A stretch of DNA of 64,000 bases from Avipropionibacterium sp050157065 (GCA_050157065.1 CP189573.1); one strand, 5' to 3'. Numbered from the stretch's first letter, positions 8,310-16,876 are shown. Numbers and translations are program-made. Notes: generated by a model from the sequence alone, not told the origin.

Positions 8310-8981
8310 TCAGGCCCGCCACACGATCGTCAACCTTGCGTTCACCGAGGCGGCAGCCAGACCGCGAGCGACCTGCGGTGTCACCTCCACCAGCACCAGC
8401 CGGCCGGCATCAGTGCCGCCGGTGCCGAGCGGACCGGCTTCCGCTCCTGCGGTGATCGCGGCCACCCGGGCCCGTTCGGCCACCACCTCGCTGCTCCCGA
8501 CCTGCGGGTCGGCAGCCAGCACGTCGACGAAGTCACCGACGGCCAACATCGCGACGACGTCGGCGTCGGCGAGCCGCAGGGGAGCCACCACCAGCCCGTC
8601 CTCGGGCCCGGTCATCCGTGGCGACACCACGGACAGTTCGGTGATCACCTGCCCGGCCGGCAGCGGTGCGGTCAGCACCCGACCGACCACCGTGGCCGGG
8701 TCGGTCACCACCTGCTCGGGCACCAACCCGACCGGCATCGCGACCAGCCGCAGGTCATCGGCGGTCAACGTCCGTCCACCCGGCAGGGCGGTGGTGGTCA
8801 CCACCACCTCGGTGCTGGGTGGCGGTGCCGGGTTGACCACGGTGATCGTCGCCACGACCGTCACGACGGCGGCGAGGACGGCCAGCTTGCGGCGATGCCA
8901 GGAGACGGCACGCCGTAGCGCGCCGAGGAAGGGCTGGGGACCACGGTTCGAGGACTTCACCTGGACACGATGGTGCAGCAC
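8310..8981 (-). CDS. SAF-domain (CpaB/RcpC-like) membrane protein
   Basis: 223 residues. A basic N-terminus, one membrane helix (KLAVLAAVVTVVATITVV, about residues 32-50) and an extracytoplasmic SAF domain: VVVTTTALPGGRTLTADDL with the GQVI segment around residue 110. SAF domains occur in Flp-pilus CpaB and in antifreeze/flagellar chaperones; this short stand-alone type sits beside mscL and fmdB in many actinobacteria and its function is unknown. Start GTG at 8981. The same-strand fmdB gene lies 78 bp upstream. Confidence 0.75.
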   Translation of the reverse strand: MLHHRVQVKSSNRGPQPFLGALRRAVSWHRRKLAVLAAVVTVVATITVVNPAPPPSTEVVVTTTALPGGRTLTADDLRLVAMPVGLVPEQVVTDPATVVGRVLTAPLPAGQVITELSVVSPRMTGPEDGLVVAPLRLADADVVAMLAVGDFVDVLAADPQVGSSEVVAERARVAAITAGAEAGPLGTGGTDAGRLVLVEVTPQVARGLAAASVNARLTIVWRA

Positions 8982-8999
8982 CCGTCGGGCGCGTCACCG

Positions 9000-9048
9000 T
9001 TGTCCACAGCCGAGGCTGCCCCGGGCCGGTTCGGTGACCTGTGGACAA
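9000..9048. repeat. Inverted pair of perfect DnaA-type boxes
   Basis: TTGTCCACAG at 9000-9009 and its exact reverse complement CTGTGGACAA at 9039-9048 face each other across 29 bp, between fmdB and the SAF gene. Each contains the actinobacterial DnaA consensus TTGTCCACA. The pair could also form a weak 10-bp stem, but the loop is long for a terminator. Confidence 0.5.
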
Positions 9049-9059
9049 CTCCGCCGGTG

Positions 9060-9401
9060 TCAGCTGGCGGCGGCCGCCGGTGCCTTGCTCGGCTCGGCCT
9101 TCTTGGTCTCGGCCTTCTTCGGCTCTCCCTTGCCGGCCCCCGACGCGCCCTCGGACGTCGACGACTCGGACTTCTTCGAGTCGGAGCTGCTGTCGCCGTT
9201 GCTGGTCGACGAACCGCGCTTGGCATCCCGGTTGTCGGTCTTGTAGAAGCCAGACCCCTTGAACACGACACCGACGGCGTTGAACACCTTCTTGAGCGCG
9301 CCGGCGCACTCGGGGCACTCGGTCAACGAGGGGTCGGTGAACTTCTGGACGACCTCGAGGTCGGAACCGCACGAGGTGCAGCGGTACTGGTACGTGGGCA
9401 T
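9060..9401 (-). CDS. FmdB-family zinc-ribbon protein
   Basis: 113 residues. The N-terminal 45 residues are the FmdB regulatory-type zinc ribbon MPTYQYRCTSCGSDLEVVQ with a second CPEC knuckle, and then VFNAVGVVFKGSGFY. The rest is a low-complexity, Ser/Lys/Glu/Ala tail (KKSESSTSEG, KKAETKKAEPSKAPAAAAS), probably disordered. Function unknown; a putative regulator in methylotrophs gave the family its name. ATG at 9401 follows GGAGAA; homology starts at this Met. Conserved neighbour of the folate cycloligase in actinobacteria. Confidence 0.85.
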   Translation of the reverse strand: MPTYQYRCTSCGSDLEVVQKFTDPSLTECPECAGALKKVFNAVGVVFKGSGFYKTDNRDAKRGSSTSNGDSSSDSKKSESSTSEGASGAGKGEPKKAETKKAEPSKAPAAAAS

Positions 9402-9478
9402 CGATTCTCCTTCGGGCAACCCGGACAGGATACCCGGATCCGGCAAGAGCACGGCGTTGCGGTCAAGACCACTACGCT

Positions 9479-12055
9479 GTGCGCGTGCGTCGACTCCACC
9501 GCTGGTTGCTGTTCGTCGCGTTCGTGCTCATCCTGGCCCTCGGCGCCATGTCGTCGCTGGCCGTGGTGACGGTCCGGGAGAGCTTCCCGCAGACGAACGG
9601 GAAGATCACCGTCCCGGCCATCACCGGCACCGTGGACGTACTGCGTGATGCGTATGGGATCCCGCACATCTACGCCGACACCCCCGAGGACCTGTTCGCC
9701 GCGCAGGGCTACGTCCACGCCCAGGACCGCTTCTTCGAGATGGACTTCCGCCGGCACATCACCTCGGGCCGACTGTCGGAGCTGTTCGGGGAGTCGCAGC
9801 TGGAGACCGACACCTACATCCGGACCCTCGGCTGGCGGAAGGTCGCCGAGGAGGAGGCCGCCGCACTCAGCGGGTCGACCAAGCGCTACCTGGAGTCGTA
9901 CGCCGCCGGGGTGAACGCGTGGCTGCAGACCCGCAGCGGCGGGGAACTGAGCCTGGAGTACTCGGTGCTCGGCGTCACCGGCCTCGGTGGGTACCAGCCC
10001 GAACCGTGGACCGTCGCCGACAGCCTGGCGTGGTTCAAGGCGATGGCGTGGAACCTCGACGGGAACCGGATCGACGAGCTCGAGCGGGCGGTGGTGACCG
10101 CCGAACTGGGTGCCAGCCGGGCCAACGAGCTGTGGCCGGCTCCCGACCTGGACCGGTTCGCGCCGATCCTGACCCGCGGCGCGATCCGCAACGGGGCGTT
10201 CGACCCGAATGCGCTGCCGGCGGCCGCCGGCGCCGACCCGTTGCCCGGTCGCACCGGCACCGGCAGCAGCACCCCGATCGACCTCGAGGCGGCGTTGCCG
10301 GCGCTGCGGGCGACCGCCGGGGTGGACGGGGCGCTGGGTCCCGTGCTGGGCGACGTCACCGATCGGCTCGGCGGGTCGAACTCGTTCGTGGTGTCGTCGC
10401 TGCTGAGTTCCACCGGATCGGCGCTGTTGTCCAACGATCCGCACCTGGCGACCGCGATGCCGTCGACGTTCACCCAGATCGGCCTGCACTGCACCGTGAA
10501 GAGTGAGGCCTGCCCGTACGACGTGGTCGGCTTCTCGTTCAGCGGGGTGCCGGCGGTGGTGATCGGCCACAACGCCAACATCGCGTGGGGGCTGACCACG
10601 CCGTACGTGGACACCCAGGACCTGTTCATCGAGCAGGTCCGCGGCAACGACGTCCGGTACGGGGAGGAGTACGAGCCACTGACGACGCGGACCGAGCAGA
10701 TCTGGGTCCGCGGCGAGGAGACCCCGCACACCATCACCGTCCGCTCCTCGCGCCACGGTCCGCTGCTGTCCGACGTCGAACCCCAACTGCTGACCGGTGC
10801 CGGTGCCGAGCCGCCCGCTGACGGGACCGAGTACGCGGTCGCGCTGGCGTGGACCGCGCTCACCCCCGGCACCACCGCAGAAGCGTTGTTCGGCCTGAAC
10901 ACCGCACTCAACTTCGCCGACTTCCGCAAGGCCGCGCAGCAGCTCACCTCGCCGTCACAGAACCTGGTGTACGCCGACCGGTTCGGCAACATCGGCTACC
11001 AACTGCCGGGCGCCATCCCGACCCGCGGCAAGGGGGACGGCCGGATGCCACGGCCGGGCTGGGACCCGAGCTGGGACTGGACCGGGCTGATCCCGTTCGA
11101 GCAGCTGCCGTGGGACTTCAACCCGCCCAGCGGCTACATCGTCGCGGCGAACCAGTCGATCATCGGCCCGCAGTACCGGCAGTTGCTGGGCAGCTCCCCG
11201 TCGTACGGTTGGCGCAGCCAACCGATCCAAGACCTGCTGGAGTCCCAGGAGCAGGTCACCCCCGAGATGGCGACGTCGATCTTCGCCGAGTCCACGATGG
11301 GGGTGGCCGCCGAACTGGTCCCCACCCTGTTGCGGGTGCAGGTCACCGACGGCTGGGTACGGCAGGGACAGTCCGTCCTGGTCGGCTGGGACTACCGCGC
11401 CGACCCGGACTCGGCGGCCGCGGCGTACTTCTCGGTGGTCTACAAACGCGTCCTGCAGTTGACGTTCTCCGACGAACTGCCGCCCGAGGTGGTGTACGGC
11501 AGCAGCGACCGTTGGTTCTCGGTGCTGGGGAACCTGATCCGCGAGCCGCACAACGAGTGGTGGGACGACGTGACCACTCCCGAGGTGGAGTCGCGCGACG
11601 ACATCCTGCTGCGCGCGCTGACCGAGGCGCGCAAGGAGATCACCTCGCGGTTGAGCAACGATCCGGGCGGCTGGCGCTGGGGTGACCTGCACACCGTCGA
11701 ACTGCGGCACGGCAGCCTCGGCGAGAGTGGGATCCCGCCGATCGAATGGGTGTTCAACCGGGGCCCGCTGCCGGTCGGCGGCTCGACCGGAGTGATCAAC
11801 GCGATGTCGTGGCAGGTCGGCCGCGGTGACTACACCGTCACCACCGCGCCGACGATGCGGATGATGGTCGACTTCGCCAACGTCGACAGCTCACGCTGGA
11901 TCAACCAGTCCGGGGTGTCGGGACACACCTCCCACCCCAACTACGACGACCAGTTCCCGTTGTGGGTGCGGGGCGAGATGATCACGATGCCGGCCACCCG
12001 GACCCGGGTGGAGGAGCAGGCGATCGACCACCTGGAGCTGTTGGCCATCGGCTGA
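9479..12055 (+). CDS. Penicillin acylase family Ntn-hydrolase
   Basis: 858 residues. An N-terminal membrane helix (WLLFVAFVLILALGAMSSLAVV) anchors or exports it. The alpha part has VDVLRDAYGIPHIYADTPEDLFAAQGYVHAQDRFFEM in family position; after a spacer, the autocatalytic cleavage site and nucleophile are in LGGSNSFVVS (Ser about 300 becomes the beta-chain N-terminus). Later motifs include SNDPHLA and GHNANIAWGLT, typical of the beta subunit. Members hydrolyse side-chain amides such as beta-lactams or acyl-homoserine lactones; the natural substrate here is unknown. Start GTG at 9479, with another at 9485. Monocistronic. Confidence 0.9.
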   Translation: MRVRRLHRWLLFVAFVLILALGAMSSLAVVTVRESFPQTNGKITVPAITGTVDVLRDAYGIPHIYADTPEDLFAAQGYVHAQDRFFEMDFRRHITSGRLSELFGESQLETDTYIRTLGWRKVAEEEAAALSGSTKRYLESYAAGVNAWLQTRSGGELSLEYSVLGVTGLGGYQPEPWTVADSLAWFKAMAWNLDGNRIDELERAVVTAELGASRANELWPAPDLDRFAPILTRGAIRNGAFDPNALPAAAGADPLPGRTGTGSSTPIDLEAALPALRATAGVDGALGPVLGDVTDRLGGSNSFVVSSLLSSTGSALLSNDPHLATAMPSTFTQIGLHCTVKSEACPYDVVGFSFSGVPAVVIGHNANIAWGLTTPYVDTQDLFIEQVRGNDVRYGEEYEPLTTRTEQIWVRGEETPHTITVRSSRHGPLLSDVEPQLLTGAGAEPPADGTEYAVALAWTALTPGTTAEALFGLNTALNFADFRKAAQQLTSPSQNLVYADRFGNIGYQLPGAIPTRGKGDGRMPRPGWDPSWDWTGLIPFEQLPWDFNPPSGYIVAANQSIIGPQYRQLLGSSPSYGWRSQPIQDLLESQEQVTPEMATSIFAESTMGVAAELVPTLLRVQVTDGWVRQGQSVLVGWDYRADPDSAAAAYFSVVYKRVLQLTFSDELPPEVVYGSSDRWFSVLGNLIREPHNEWWDDVTTPEVESRDDILLRALTEARKEITSRLSNDPGGWRWGDLHTVELRHGSLGESGIPPIEWVFNRGPLPVGGSTGVINAMSWQVGRGDYTVTTAPTMRMMVDFANVDSSRWINQSGVSGHTSHPNYDDQFPLWVRGEMITMPATRTRVEEQAIDHLELLAIG

Positions 12056-12085
12056 CGCGAGACGCTCGTCGAGCCTGTCGAGCCG

Positions 12086-12778
12086 TCAGTAGTCCCGCGC
12101 GTCGCCGTCCTCCGGTTCGCACATCACGGTGCGGGTCGGGGTGATGATCACGTCGACGTGTCGGTCGTTGGGCTCGACCGGGACGGCGTCGAACAGTTCG
12201 TCGTCATTGAGCAGCATCACCCGGACGGCCATGTCGGAGGCCTCGGCGAGTGCGCGGTCGTACCAGGCGCCACCCCGGCCGAGCCGATGGCCGTACTCGT
12301 TGCCGGCCAACCCGGACAGGATGATGATGTGCGCCTCCAGCAGGGCGCAGGCGTCCAGCACCTCACCGTCGGGTTCACCGACGCCGAAGGAACCGAGCTG
12401 CAGGTGGCCGGGGCCGGTGTAGACCCCCCAGGCCGGTCGGCGGCGACCCGAGTCGTCGCTGGGCAGCGGGCGCTCGTCGTTGCCGAGCACCGGCAGCAGC
12501 ACCCGGCACCCTTGGGCGGTCAGCCACGAGATCAGCTCGAGGGTGTCCGGCTCGGTGCCGCGCGACAGGTAGCAGGCAACCGTCAGCTCCCGTCGGGCGA
12601 GGTCGCCGATGAATTCCTGTACGAGTTGCGTCCGCGCGTGGTCGTCGGCCTCCCGTACGGCGGTGTCACGGGCGTTGCGGCGCACCTGCACCGCGTTGCG
12701 CAGTGCGTCCTTGGCCTGCCGGATGGCGCGCTGATCCGCTTCGTTCAGCGTGGCGGGCGATGGGGTGGGCTCGCTCAT
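12086..12778 (-). CDS. 5-formyltetrahydrofolate cyclo-ligase
   Basis: 230 residues. Shows the family order: N-terminal KDALRNAVQVRRNARD helix, the active-site VLLPVL strand, GSFGVGEPDGE, and the C-terminal GRGGAWYDRAL loop, equivalent to GxGxGYYD of MTHFS. Converts 5-formyl-THF to 5,10-methenyl-THF with ATP, recycling one-carbon folates. The ATG is 18 bp from the ATG of divergent glp, and its -10 (TACCCT, 12790-12785) ends 6 bp before the start, predicting a leaderless mRNA. Confidence 0.88.
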   Translation of the reverse strand: MSEPTPSPATLNEADQRAIRQAKDALRNAVQVRRNARDTAVREADDHARTQLVQEFIGDLARRELTVACYLSRGTEPDTLELISWLTAQGCRVLLPVLGNDERPLPSDDSGRRRPAWGVYTGPGHLQLGSFGVGEPDGEVLDACALLEAHIIILSGLAGNEYGHRLGRGGAWYDRALAEASDMAVRVMLLNDDELFDAVPVEPNDRHVDVIITPTRTVMCEPEDGDARDY

Positions 12779-12783
12779 GGCTC

Positions 12784-12790
12784 TAGGGTA
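12784..12790. promoter_or_regulatory. Overlapping divergent -10 elements (bidirectional promoter)
   Basis: The 7-mer TAGGGTA gives TAGGGT on the plus strand (12784-12789) and TACCCT on the minus strand (12790-12785). Each hexamer ends 6-7 bp before an ATG (12797 plus, 12778 minus), so both the glp and cycloligase transcripts are predicted to be leaderless from one shared melting region. Inferred from sequence only. Confidence 0.5.
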
Positions 12791-12796
12791 GGCCCC

Positions 12797-14137
12797 ATGG
12801 CCCTGTTCGGACGACGTAACAAGAAGAACCACGAGGAACCCGCGCCGCCGGTGGAGCCCGAGCAGGTCCCCGAGCCCGTCGGGCCGCAACTCCCGCCGGT
12901 GGACGCCCAGGGTCTGCGATCGATGGAGGACCACCGCGACTTCGTGCTGTCCCTGATCGACGAGCTGCCCCCGTTCGGCCAACAACTGCTCGACGCGATC
13001 GACCTCAGCCTGTGCGAGGACGTGATCAGCGAGCTCGACCTGCCCGGCTTCGACAACTCGGCGATGGACGGGTACGCGATCCAGACCCCGGACGTGGTCG
13101 GCGCGACCGACCAGGACCCGGCCGTGCTGGCCGTGGTCGGCGAGATCGCCGCCGGGCAGACGGCCACCCATCGGCTGTCACCGGGCACCGCGATGAAGAT
13201 CATGACCGGCGCCCCGTTGCCCGAAGGTGCCGATGCCGTCGTGAAGTACGAGGACACCGATCGGGGCACCGATGACGTCCTCGTCTACGCCGAGGTCGCC
13301 CAGGGCGCCAACATCCGCCGCAGGGGTGAGGACCTGGCCGCCGGGACCGTCGTGCTGACGACGGGTGATCGACTCCACTCGGGCGGGATCGGACTGCTCG
13401 CCGCGATCGGGATGGACAAGGTGATGGTGCGACCCCGACCCAGAGTCGTGGTGATCGCCACCGGGTCCGAGCTGGTCGACCCGGGCACCGAACTGCAGCA
13501 CGCCGGGCAGATCTACGACTCCAACTCGTTCCTGCTGGCGGCGGCGGCCAAGGAGGCGGGGGCACAGGTGTTCCGTGTCGGCCAGGTGTCCGACGATCCC
13601 GACGAGGTACGGCAGCTGATCCATGATCAGCTCGTCCGCGCCGACCTGATCATCACCTCCGGCGGGGTCAGCGAGGGCGACCACGACGTGATCAAGGACG
13701 TGATGCCGACGATGGGCTGGTGCGACTTCGCGAAGGTGGCGATGCAGCCCGGCAAGCCGCAGGGCTTCGGCCTGATCGGTGACGACAAGGTGCCGATGAT
13801 CATGCTGCCGGGCAACCCGGTGAGCTCGTTCGTGTCGTTCGAGGCGTTCGTCCGCCCGGTGATCCGCAAGCTGATGGCGGCCGAACCGTACGTCCGCACC
13901 GCCGTGCCCGCGATCAGTTCCACCGACATCGTCTCGGTCCCCGGCAAGCGACAGTTCGCCCGGGGCGTGGTCAGCCTCGACGACCAGGACCAGCGCCGGG
14001 TCCGGTGGGTCGGCGAGCACGGTTCACACCTGCTGGGTGACCTGGCCCGCGCCAACGGTCTGATCGTGCTGGACGAGGAGATCGAGCACGTGACGGCCGG
14101 CGACGTCGTCCCGGTGTGGCAGTTCGGCGAGGACTGA
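12797..14137 (+). CDS. glp: Glp/MoeA gephyrin-like protein (molybdotransferase family)
   Basis: 446 residues of the MoeA/gephyrin E family. A 45-residue basic then Pro-rich N-terminal extension (MALFGRRNKKNHEEPAPP) precedes the canonical start LPGFDNSAMDGYAI; later motifs are GTAMKIMTGAPLPEGAD, TGSELVDPG and ITSGGVSEGDHD. MoeA inserts molybdate into adenylated molybdopterin. In corynebacteria the paralogue named Glp instead binds SepF and the receptor GlpR to position the divisome. The gene order glp-...-rimJ-glpR here favours the Glp role, though moaC and moaB in the same operon leave cofactor synthesis open. Confidence 0.85.
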   Translation: MALFGRRNKKNHEEPAPPVEPEQVPEPVGPQLPPVDAQGLRSMEDHRDFVLSLIDELPPFGQQLLDAIDLSLCEDVISELDLPGFDNSAMDGYAIQTPDVVGATDQDPAVLAVVGEIAAGQTATHRLSPGTAMKIMTGAPLPEGADAVVKYEDTDRGTDDVLVYAEVAQGANIRRRGEDLAAGTVVLTTGDRLHSGGIGLLAAIGMDKVMVRPRPRVVVIATGSELVDPGTELQHAGQIYDSNSFLLAAAAKEAGAQVFRVGQVSDDPDEVRQLIHDQLVRADLIITSGGVSEGDHDVIKDVMPTMGWCDFAKVAMQPGKPQGFGLIGDDKVPMIMLPGNPVSSFVSFEAFVRPVIRKLMAAEPYVRTAVPAISSTDIVSVPGKRQFARGVVSLDDQDQRRVRWVGEHGSHLLGDLARANGLIVLDEEIEHVTAGDVVPVWQFGED

Positions 14138-14139
14138 CC

Positions 14140-14610
14140 GTGTCCGGGTTCTCCCACCTCGACGACACCGGCCGGGCCCGGATGGTCGACGTCTCCGACA
14201 AGGCCGTCACCGCCCGTACGGCCACCGCTGCCGGCACGGTGGTGACCACGCCGGAGTGCGTGGCGGCACTGCGCGACGGTGCGGTACCGAAGGGGGACGT
14301 GCTCGCCGTGGCGCGGATCGCCGGGATCTTTGGCGCGAAGCGGACCGCCGACCTCGTGCCGTTGTGCCATCCGTTGATGCTGAGTGCCGTGGAGCTCGAC
14401 CTCGCCGTGGTCGACCGTGGCGTCGACATCATCGCGACGGTGCGGACCGCCGAGCGGACCGGCGTCGAGATGGAAGCCCTGACCGCGGTGTCGGTGGCCG
14501 CGTTGACCGTGATCGACATGATCAAGGCCGTCGACCGGGCGGCGACGATCACCGACGTCCGCGTGTTGGCCAAGTCCGGTGGGCGCAGTGGGGAGTGGCG
14601 ACGTGACTGA
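14140..14610 (+). CDS. moaC: MoaC, cyclic pyranopterin monophosphate synthase
   Basis: 156 residues from GTG at 14140, two bases after the glp stop. Starts SHLDDTGRARMVDVSDKAVTART and contains the family motifs LVPLCHPLMLSAVELDL and GVEMEALTAVSVAALTVIDMIKAVD with the active-site Lys. Completes conversion of GTP-derived 3',8-cyclo-H2GTP to cPMP in molybdenum cofactor synthesis. The partner moaA is not in the window. An upstream in-frame ATG at 14116 would overlap glp by 22 bp and add nonhomologous residues. Confidence 0.92.
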   Translation: MSGFSHLDDTGRARMVDVSDKAVTARTATAAGTVVTTPECVAALRDGAVPKGDVLAVARIAGIFGAKRTADLVPLCHPLMLSAVELDLAVVDRGVDIIATVRTAERTGVEMEALTAVSVAALTVIDMIKAVDRAATITDVRVLAKSGGRSGEWRRD

Positions 14611-15127
14611 CGCTGAACGCCCGCCGAGACGTGCGGTCGTGATCACCGTCTCCACCCGGGCCTCGATCGGGGTGTACGAGGACCGCTCCGGTCCTGCGAT
14701 CGTCGAGGCGTTGCGGGAGGCCGGGCTCGAGGTCGCCGAGCCGTGGGTCGTGCCGGACGGGCCGCCGGTGGCGGTGGCACTGCGGCGGGCCGTGGCGCAG
14801 GGGCCGGCGGTGATTATCACCACCGGCGGGACCGGGATCAACCCGACCGACGAGACCCCGCAGCACACGCAGAAGGTGTTGGACGTCGAGCTGCCGCACC
14901 TGGCGGCCGCGATCGCCTCGTACGGGGCCGAGCACGGGGTGCCGACCGCCGTGCTGAGCCGCGGCGTCGCGGGCGTGGCCGAGCGCACCCTGGTCGTGAA
15001 CCTGCCCGGCTCGACCGGCGGGGTCCGCGACGGGCTGGCGGTGCTGCTGCCGGTGCTGCCGCATGCCCTGGACCAACTCGCCGGCGGGATCCACCGACCG
15101 GCCGACCCGCCGCCGCGGCCGAGCTGA
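14603..15127 (+). CDS. MoaB/MogA-type molybdopterin adenylyltransferase
   Basis: 174 residues from GTG at 14603, overlapping moaC by 8 bp. Rossmann-like MogA fold: AVVITVSTRASIGVYEDRSG, then the MPT-binding AVIITTGGTGINPTDETPQ and LVVNLPGSTGGVRDGLAVL. Adenylates molybdopterin before molybdate insertion by MoeA-type enzymes. Coupled with moaC and rimJ. MoaB versus MogA cannot be separated by eye. Confidence 0.9.
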   Translation: MTDAERPPRRAVVITVSTRASIGVYEDRSGPAIVEALREAGLEVAEPWVVPDGPPVAVALRRAVAQGPAVIITTGGTGINPTDETPQHTQKVLDVELPHLAAAIASYGAEHGVPTAVLSRGVAGVAERTLVVNLPGSTGGVRDGLAVLLPVLPHALDQLAGGIHRPADPPPRPS

Positions 15128-15786
15128 TGGCACGGGACTGGGGGGCCGTGGACACGCGCTGGCCCGTCACCTTGGTCGACGGTGACCTGACGCTGCGGCC
15201 GATGCACCGCAAGGACGAGAGCGTTTGGCACCGGGTGCGGTCGATGAACCGAGGGTGGCTGGGGCCGTGGGAGGCGACGCTGCCGCCAGGGGGCGTCCGG
15301 GGGCCCGACTCGTTCAAGGGGCTGGTGCGGGTGCTGAACCTGCAGGCGCGACAGGGCCGGATGTTGCCGTGGGCGGTCTGTTGGGACAACCGGCAGGGCA
15401 AGGGGCCCGAGTTCGCCGGGCAGGTGACGGTGTCGGGGCTGGTGGGCGGCTCGGCGTCGTACGGCCAGATCGGCTACTGGATCGACGAGCGCTTCGCCGG
15501 CAAGGGGATCATCCCCACCGCGGTGGCGATGGCGACCGACCACTGCTTCCGGGACGTGGGGTTGCACCGGATCGAGATCGCGATCCGGCCGGAGAACGTC
15601 AAGAGCCTGCGGGTGGTGGAGAAGCTGGGGTTCCGTCCTGAGGGGATGCGACCGCGGTTCCTGCACATCGACGGGGACTGGCGTGACCACCTGATCTTCG
15701 CGCTGAACGCCGAGGAGGTACCCGAGGGGGTGCTGGCACGCTGGCGGGCCGGAACTGATCATGGACAGGCCTCCGAACGCTCTTGA
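15127..15786 (+). CDS. RimJ/RimL-type GNAT N-acetyltransferase
   Basis: 219 residues; its ATG shares one base with the moaB stop (TGATG). Typical GNAT elements: LTLRPMHRKDESVW at the start, IGYWIDERFAGKGIIPTAVAM for acetyl-CoA binding (RxxGxG-like), and HRIEIAIRPENVKSLRVVEKLGF near the end. RimJ/RimL homologues acetylate protein N-termini or other amines; the substrate here is unknown. It lies between moaB and glpR, as in the corynebacterial glp region. Confidence 0.88.
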   Translation: MARDWGAVDTRWPVTLVDGDLTLRPMHRKDESVWHRVRSMNRGWLGPWEATLPPGGVRGPDSFKGLVRVLNLQARQGRMLPWAVCWDNRQGKGPEFAGQVTVSGLVGGSASYGQIGYWIDERFAGKGIIPTAVAMATDHCFRDVGLHRIEIAIRPENVKSLRVVEKLGFRPEGMRPRFLHIDGDWRDHLIFALNAEEVPEGVLARWRAGTDHGQASERS

Positions 15787-15866
15787 TCTTGGACAGCGTG
15801 TCGAGCATGTCGACACACCCTCGCGGTTGAGCCGTCCGGCGGTGTGCAGCCCGTACCTTGGGACAC

Positions 15867-16688
15867 GTGGAGTTGACCGGGTTGATCTTTGCCGCCATCG
15901 CGATCGCGTGGCTGGCCTACCTGGTGCCCCTGTACCTGCGGAGCCGGGACAACGAGCAGTTGCGTGCCGACACCGAGGTGGACCGGTTCGCCGACTCGAT
16001 GCGGGTCATCGCGCGGGGTGCGGCACCGTTGGTTGATCATGACGGTGCTCCGCTCGACATGGTGGAGGTGTCCACCCCGCTGACGCGTCGTGCCGCCGTA
16101 CGTGATCTTCATCGGCTCGAGGCCCAAGCCGCGTCGCGACGCCGCCGGGTGCTGGTCGCGTTGATGGCCCTCACCACAGCTGTCGTCGTGGTGTGTGCCC
16201 TCGGCCTGCTGCCCTGGTGGTCCGTCGCCGCGCCGGGACTGCTGGTCGTCGGCTTCGTCGTCGTCGCCCGGATCAGCGTGAAGGCGATGAAGCGGTCGTT
16301 GCAGGCCCGGTTCGAGGCCATCACCGACTCGTCGGACGAGGCGACGGTGTTCCTGCGCCGCACCGACGTGGTGGACACCAACGAGCCGTCGGTCGGTCTG
16401 GCGCTGAACGTCCCCGTCGCGACCAGCCACGCCCTGTGGGACCCGCTGCCCATCACGATGCCGACGTACGTGTCGTCCAGGCCGTTGGCGCCGCGCACGG
16501 TCCGTACGATCGACCTCTCGGCGCCCGAGGTTCGGGTGGCCGGCGACGCGGCCGAGGTGCCGGTGACCGCCGACGGGCCCGTCGTCGAGGTCGTGGAGAC
16601 CCCCGACACCGAGGTCGTGCCCGTCGCCTCGGGCCACGACGACAACGCCTACGACGAGGGTGAGCGGCGCCGCGTCGTAGGGGAGTGA
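15867..16688 (+). CDS. glpR: GlpR/SepX-like divisome membrane protein
   Basis: 273 residues from GTG at 15867. The first helix (LTGLIFAAIAIAWLAYLVPL) is the hallmark of the actinobacterial SepX/GlpR family, followed by a cytoplasmic stretch (RSRDNEQLRADTEVDRFADSMRVI), two more helices (VLVALMALTTAVVVVCALGL and WSVAAPGLLVVGFVVV) and a long acidic cytoplasmic tail. GlpR is the membrane receptor of Glp and links it to the divisome. A TTG at 15858 is an alternative start. Position at the end of the glp cluster supports the call; function is transferred from corynebacteria and streptomycetes. Confidence 0.8.
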   Translation: MELTGLIFAAIAIAWLAYLVPLYLRSRDNEQLRADTEVDRFADSMRVIARGAAPLVDHDGAPLDMVEVSTPLTRRAAVRDLHRLEAQAASRRRRVLVALMALTTAVVVVCALGLLPWWSVAAPGLLVVGFVVVARISVKAMKRSLQARFEAITDSSDEATVFLRRTDVVDTNEPSVGLALNVPVATSHALWDPLPITMPTYVSSRPLAPRTVRTIDLSAPEVRVAGDAAEVPVTADGPVVEVVETPDTEVVPVASGHDDNAYDEGERRRVVGE

Positions 16689-16754
16689 CGAGGTCGATCA
16701 CACCCTCCGGGGCGTGCTAACCTGTGTTGCTGCTGCAGCGTTGACGCTGCACCT

Positions 16755-16827
16755 GGGGCTATGGCGCAGTTGGTAGCGCGTCTCGTTCGCAATGAGAAGG
16801 TCAGGGGTTCGAATCCCCTTAGCTCCA
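16755..16827 (+). tRNA. tRNA-Ala (anticodon CGC)
   Basis: 73-nt cloverleaf. Acceptor GGGGCTA pairs with TAGCTCC; D-arm GCGC/GCGC; anticodon stem TCTCG/TGAGA with loop TTCGCAA (anticodon CGC, reads GCG); T-arm AGGGG TTCGAAT CCCCT. CCA is not encoded. The 3' end abuts the integrase remnant, so it is a likely attachment site. Confidence 0.95.
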
Positions 16828-16846
16828 CGTAAGTTGAGAAGTTCGA

Positions 16847-16876
16847 AACCTGCCCCGTCTGATGGCGGGGCAGGTT
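16847..16876. terminator. Strong hairpin after tRNA-Ala
   Basis: AACCTGCCCCG (16847-16857) and CGGGGCAGGTT (16866-16876) form an 11-bp perfect stem with an 8-nt loop, 20 bp after the tRNA. No T-run follows, as is common in actinobacteria. It could end the glp-to-tRNA transcript. Confidence 0.6.

Noticed and set aside
13627..15816. Long minus-strand open frame antisense to glp-moaC-moaB-rimJ
   Set aside because: High G+C removes stops in shadow frames; the plus strand has five recognisable genes here and the antisense product has no family features.
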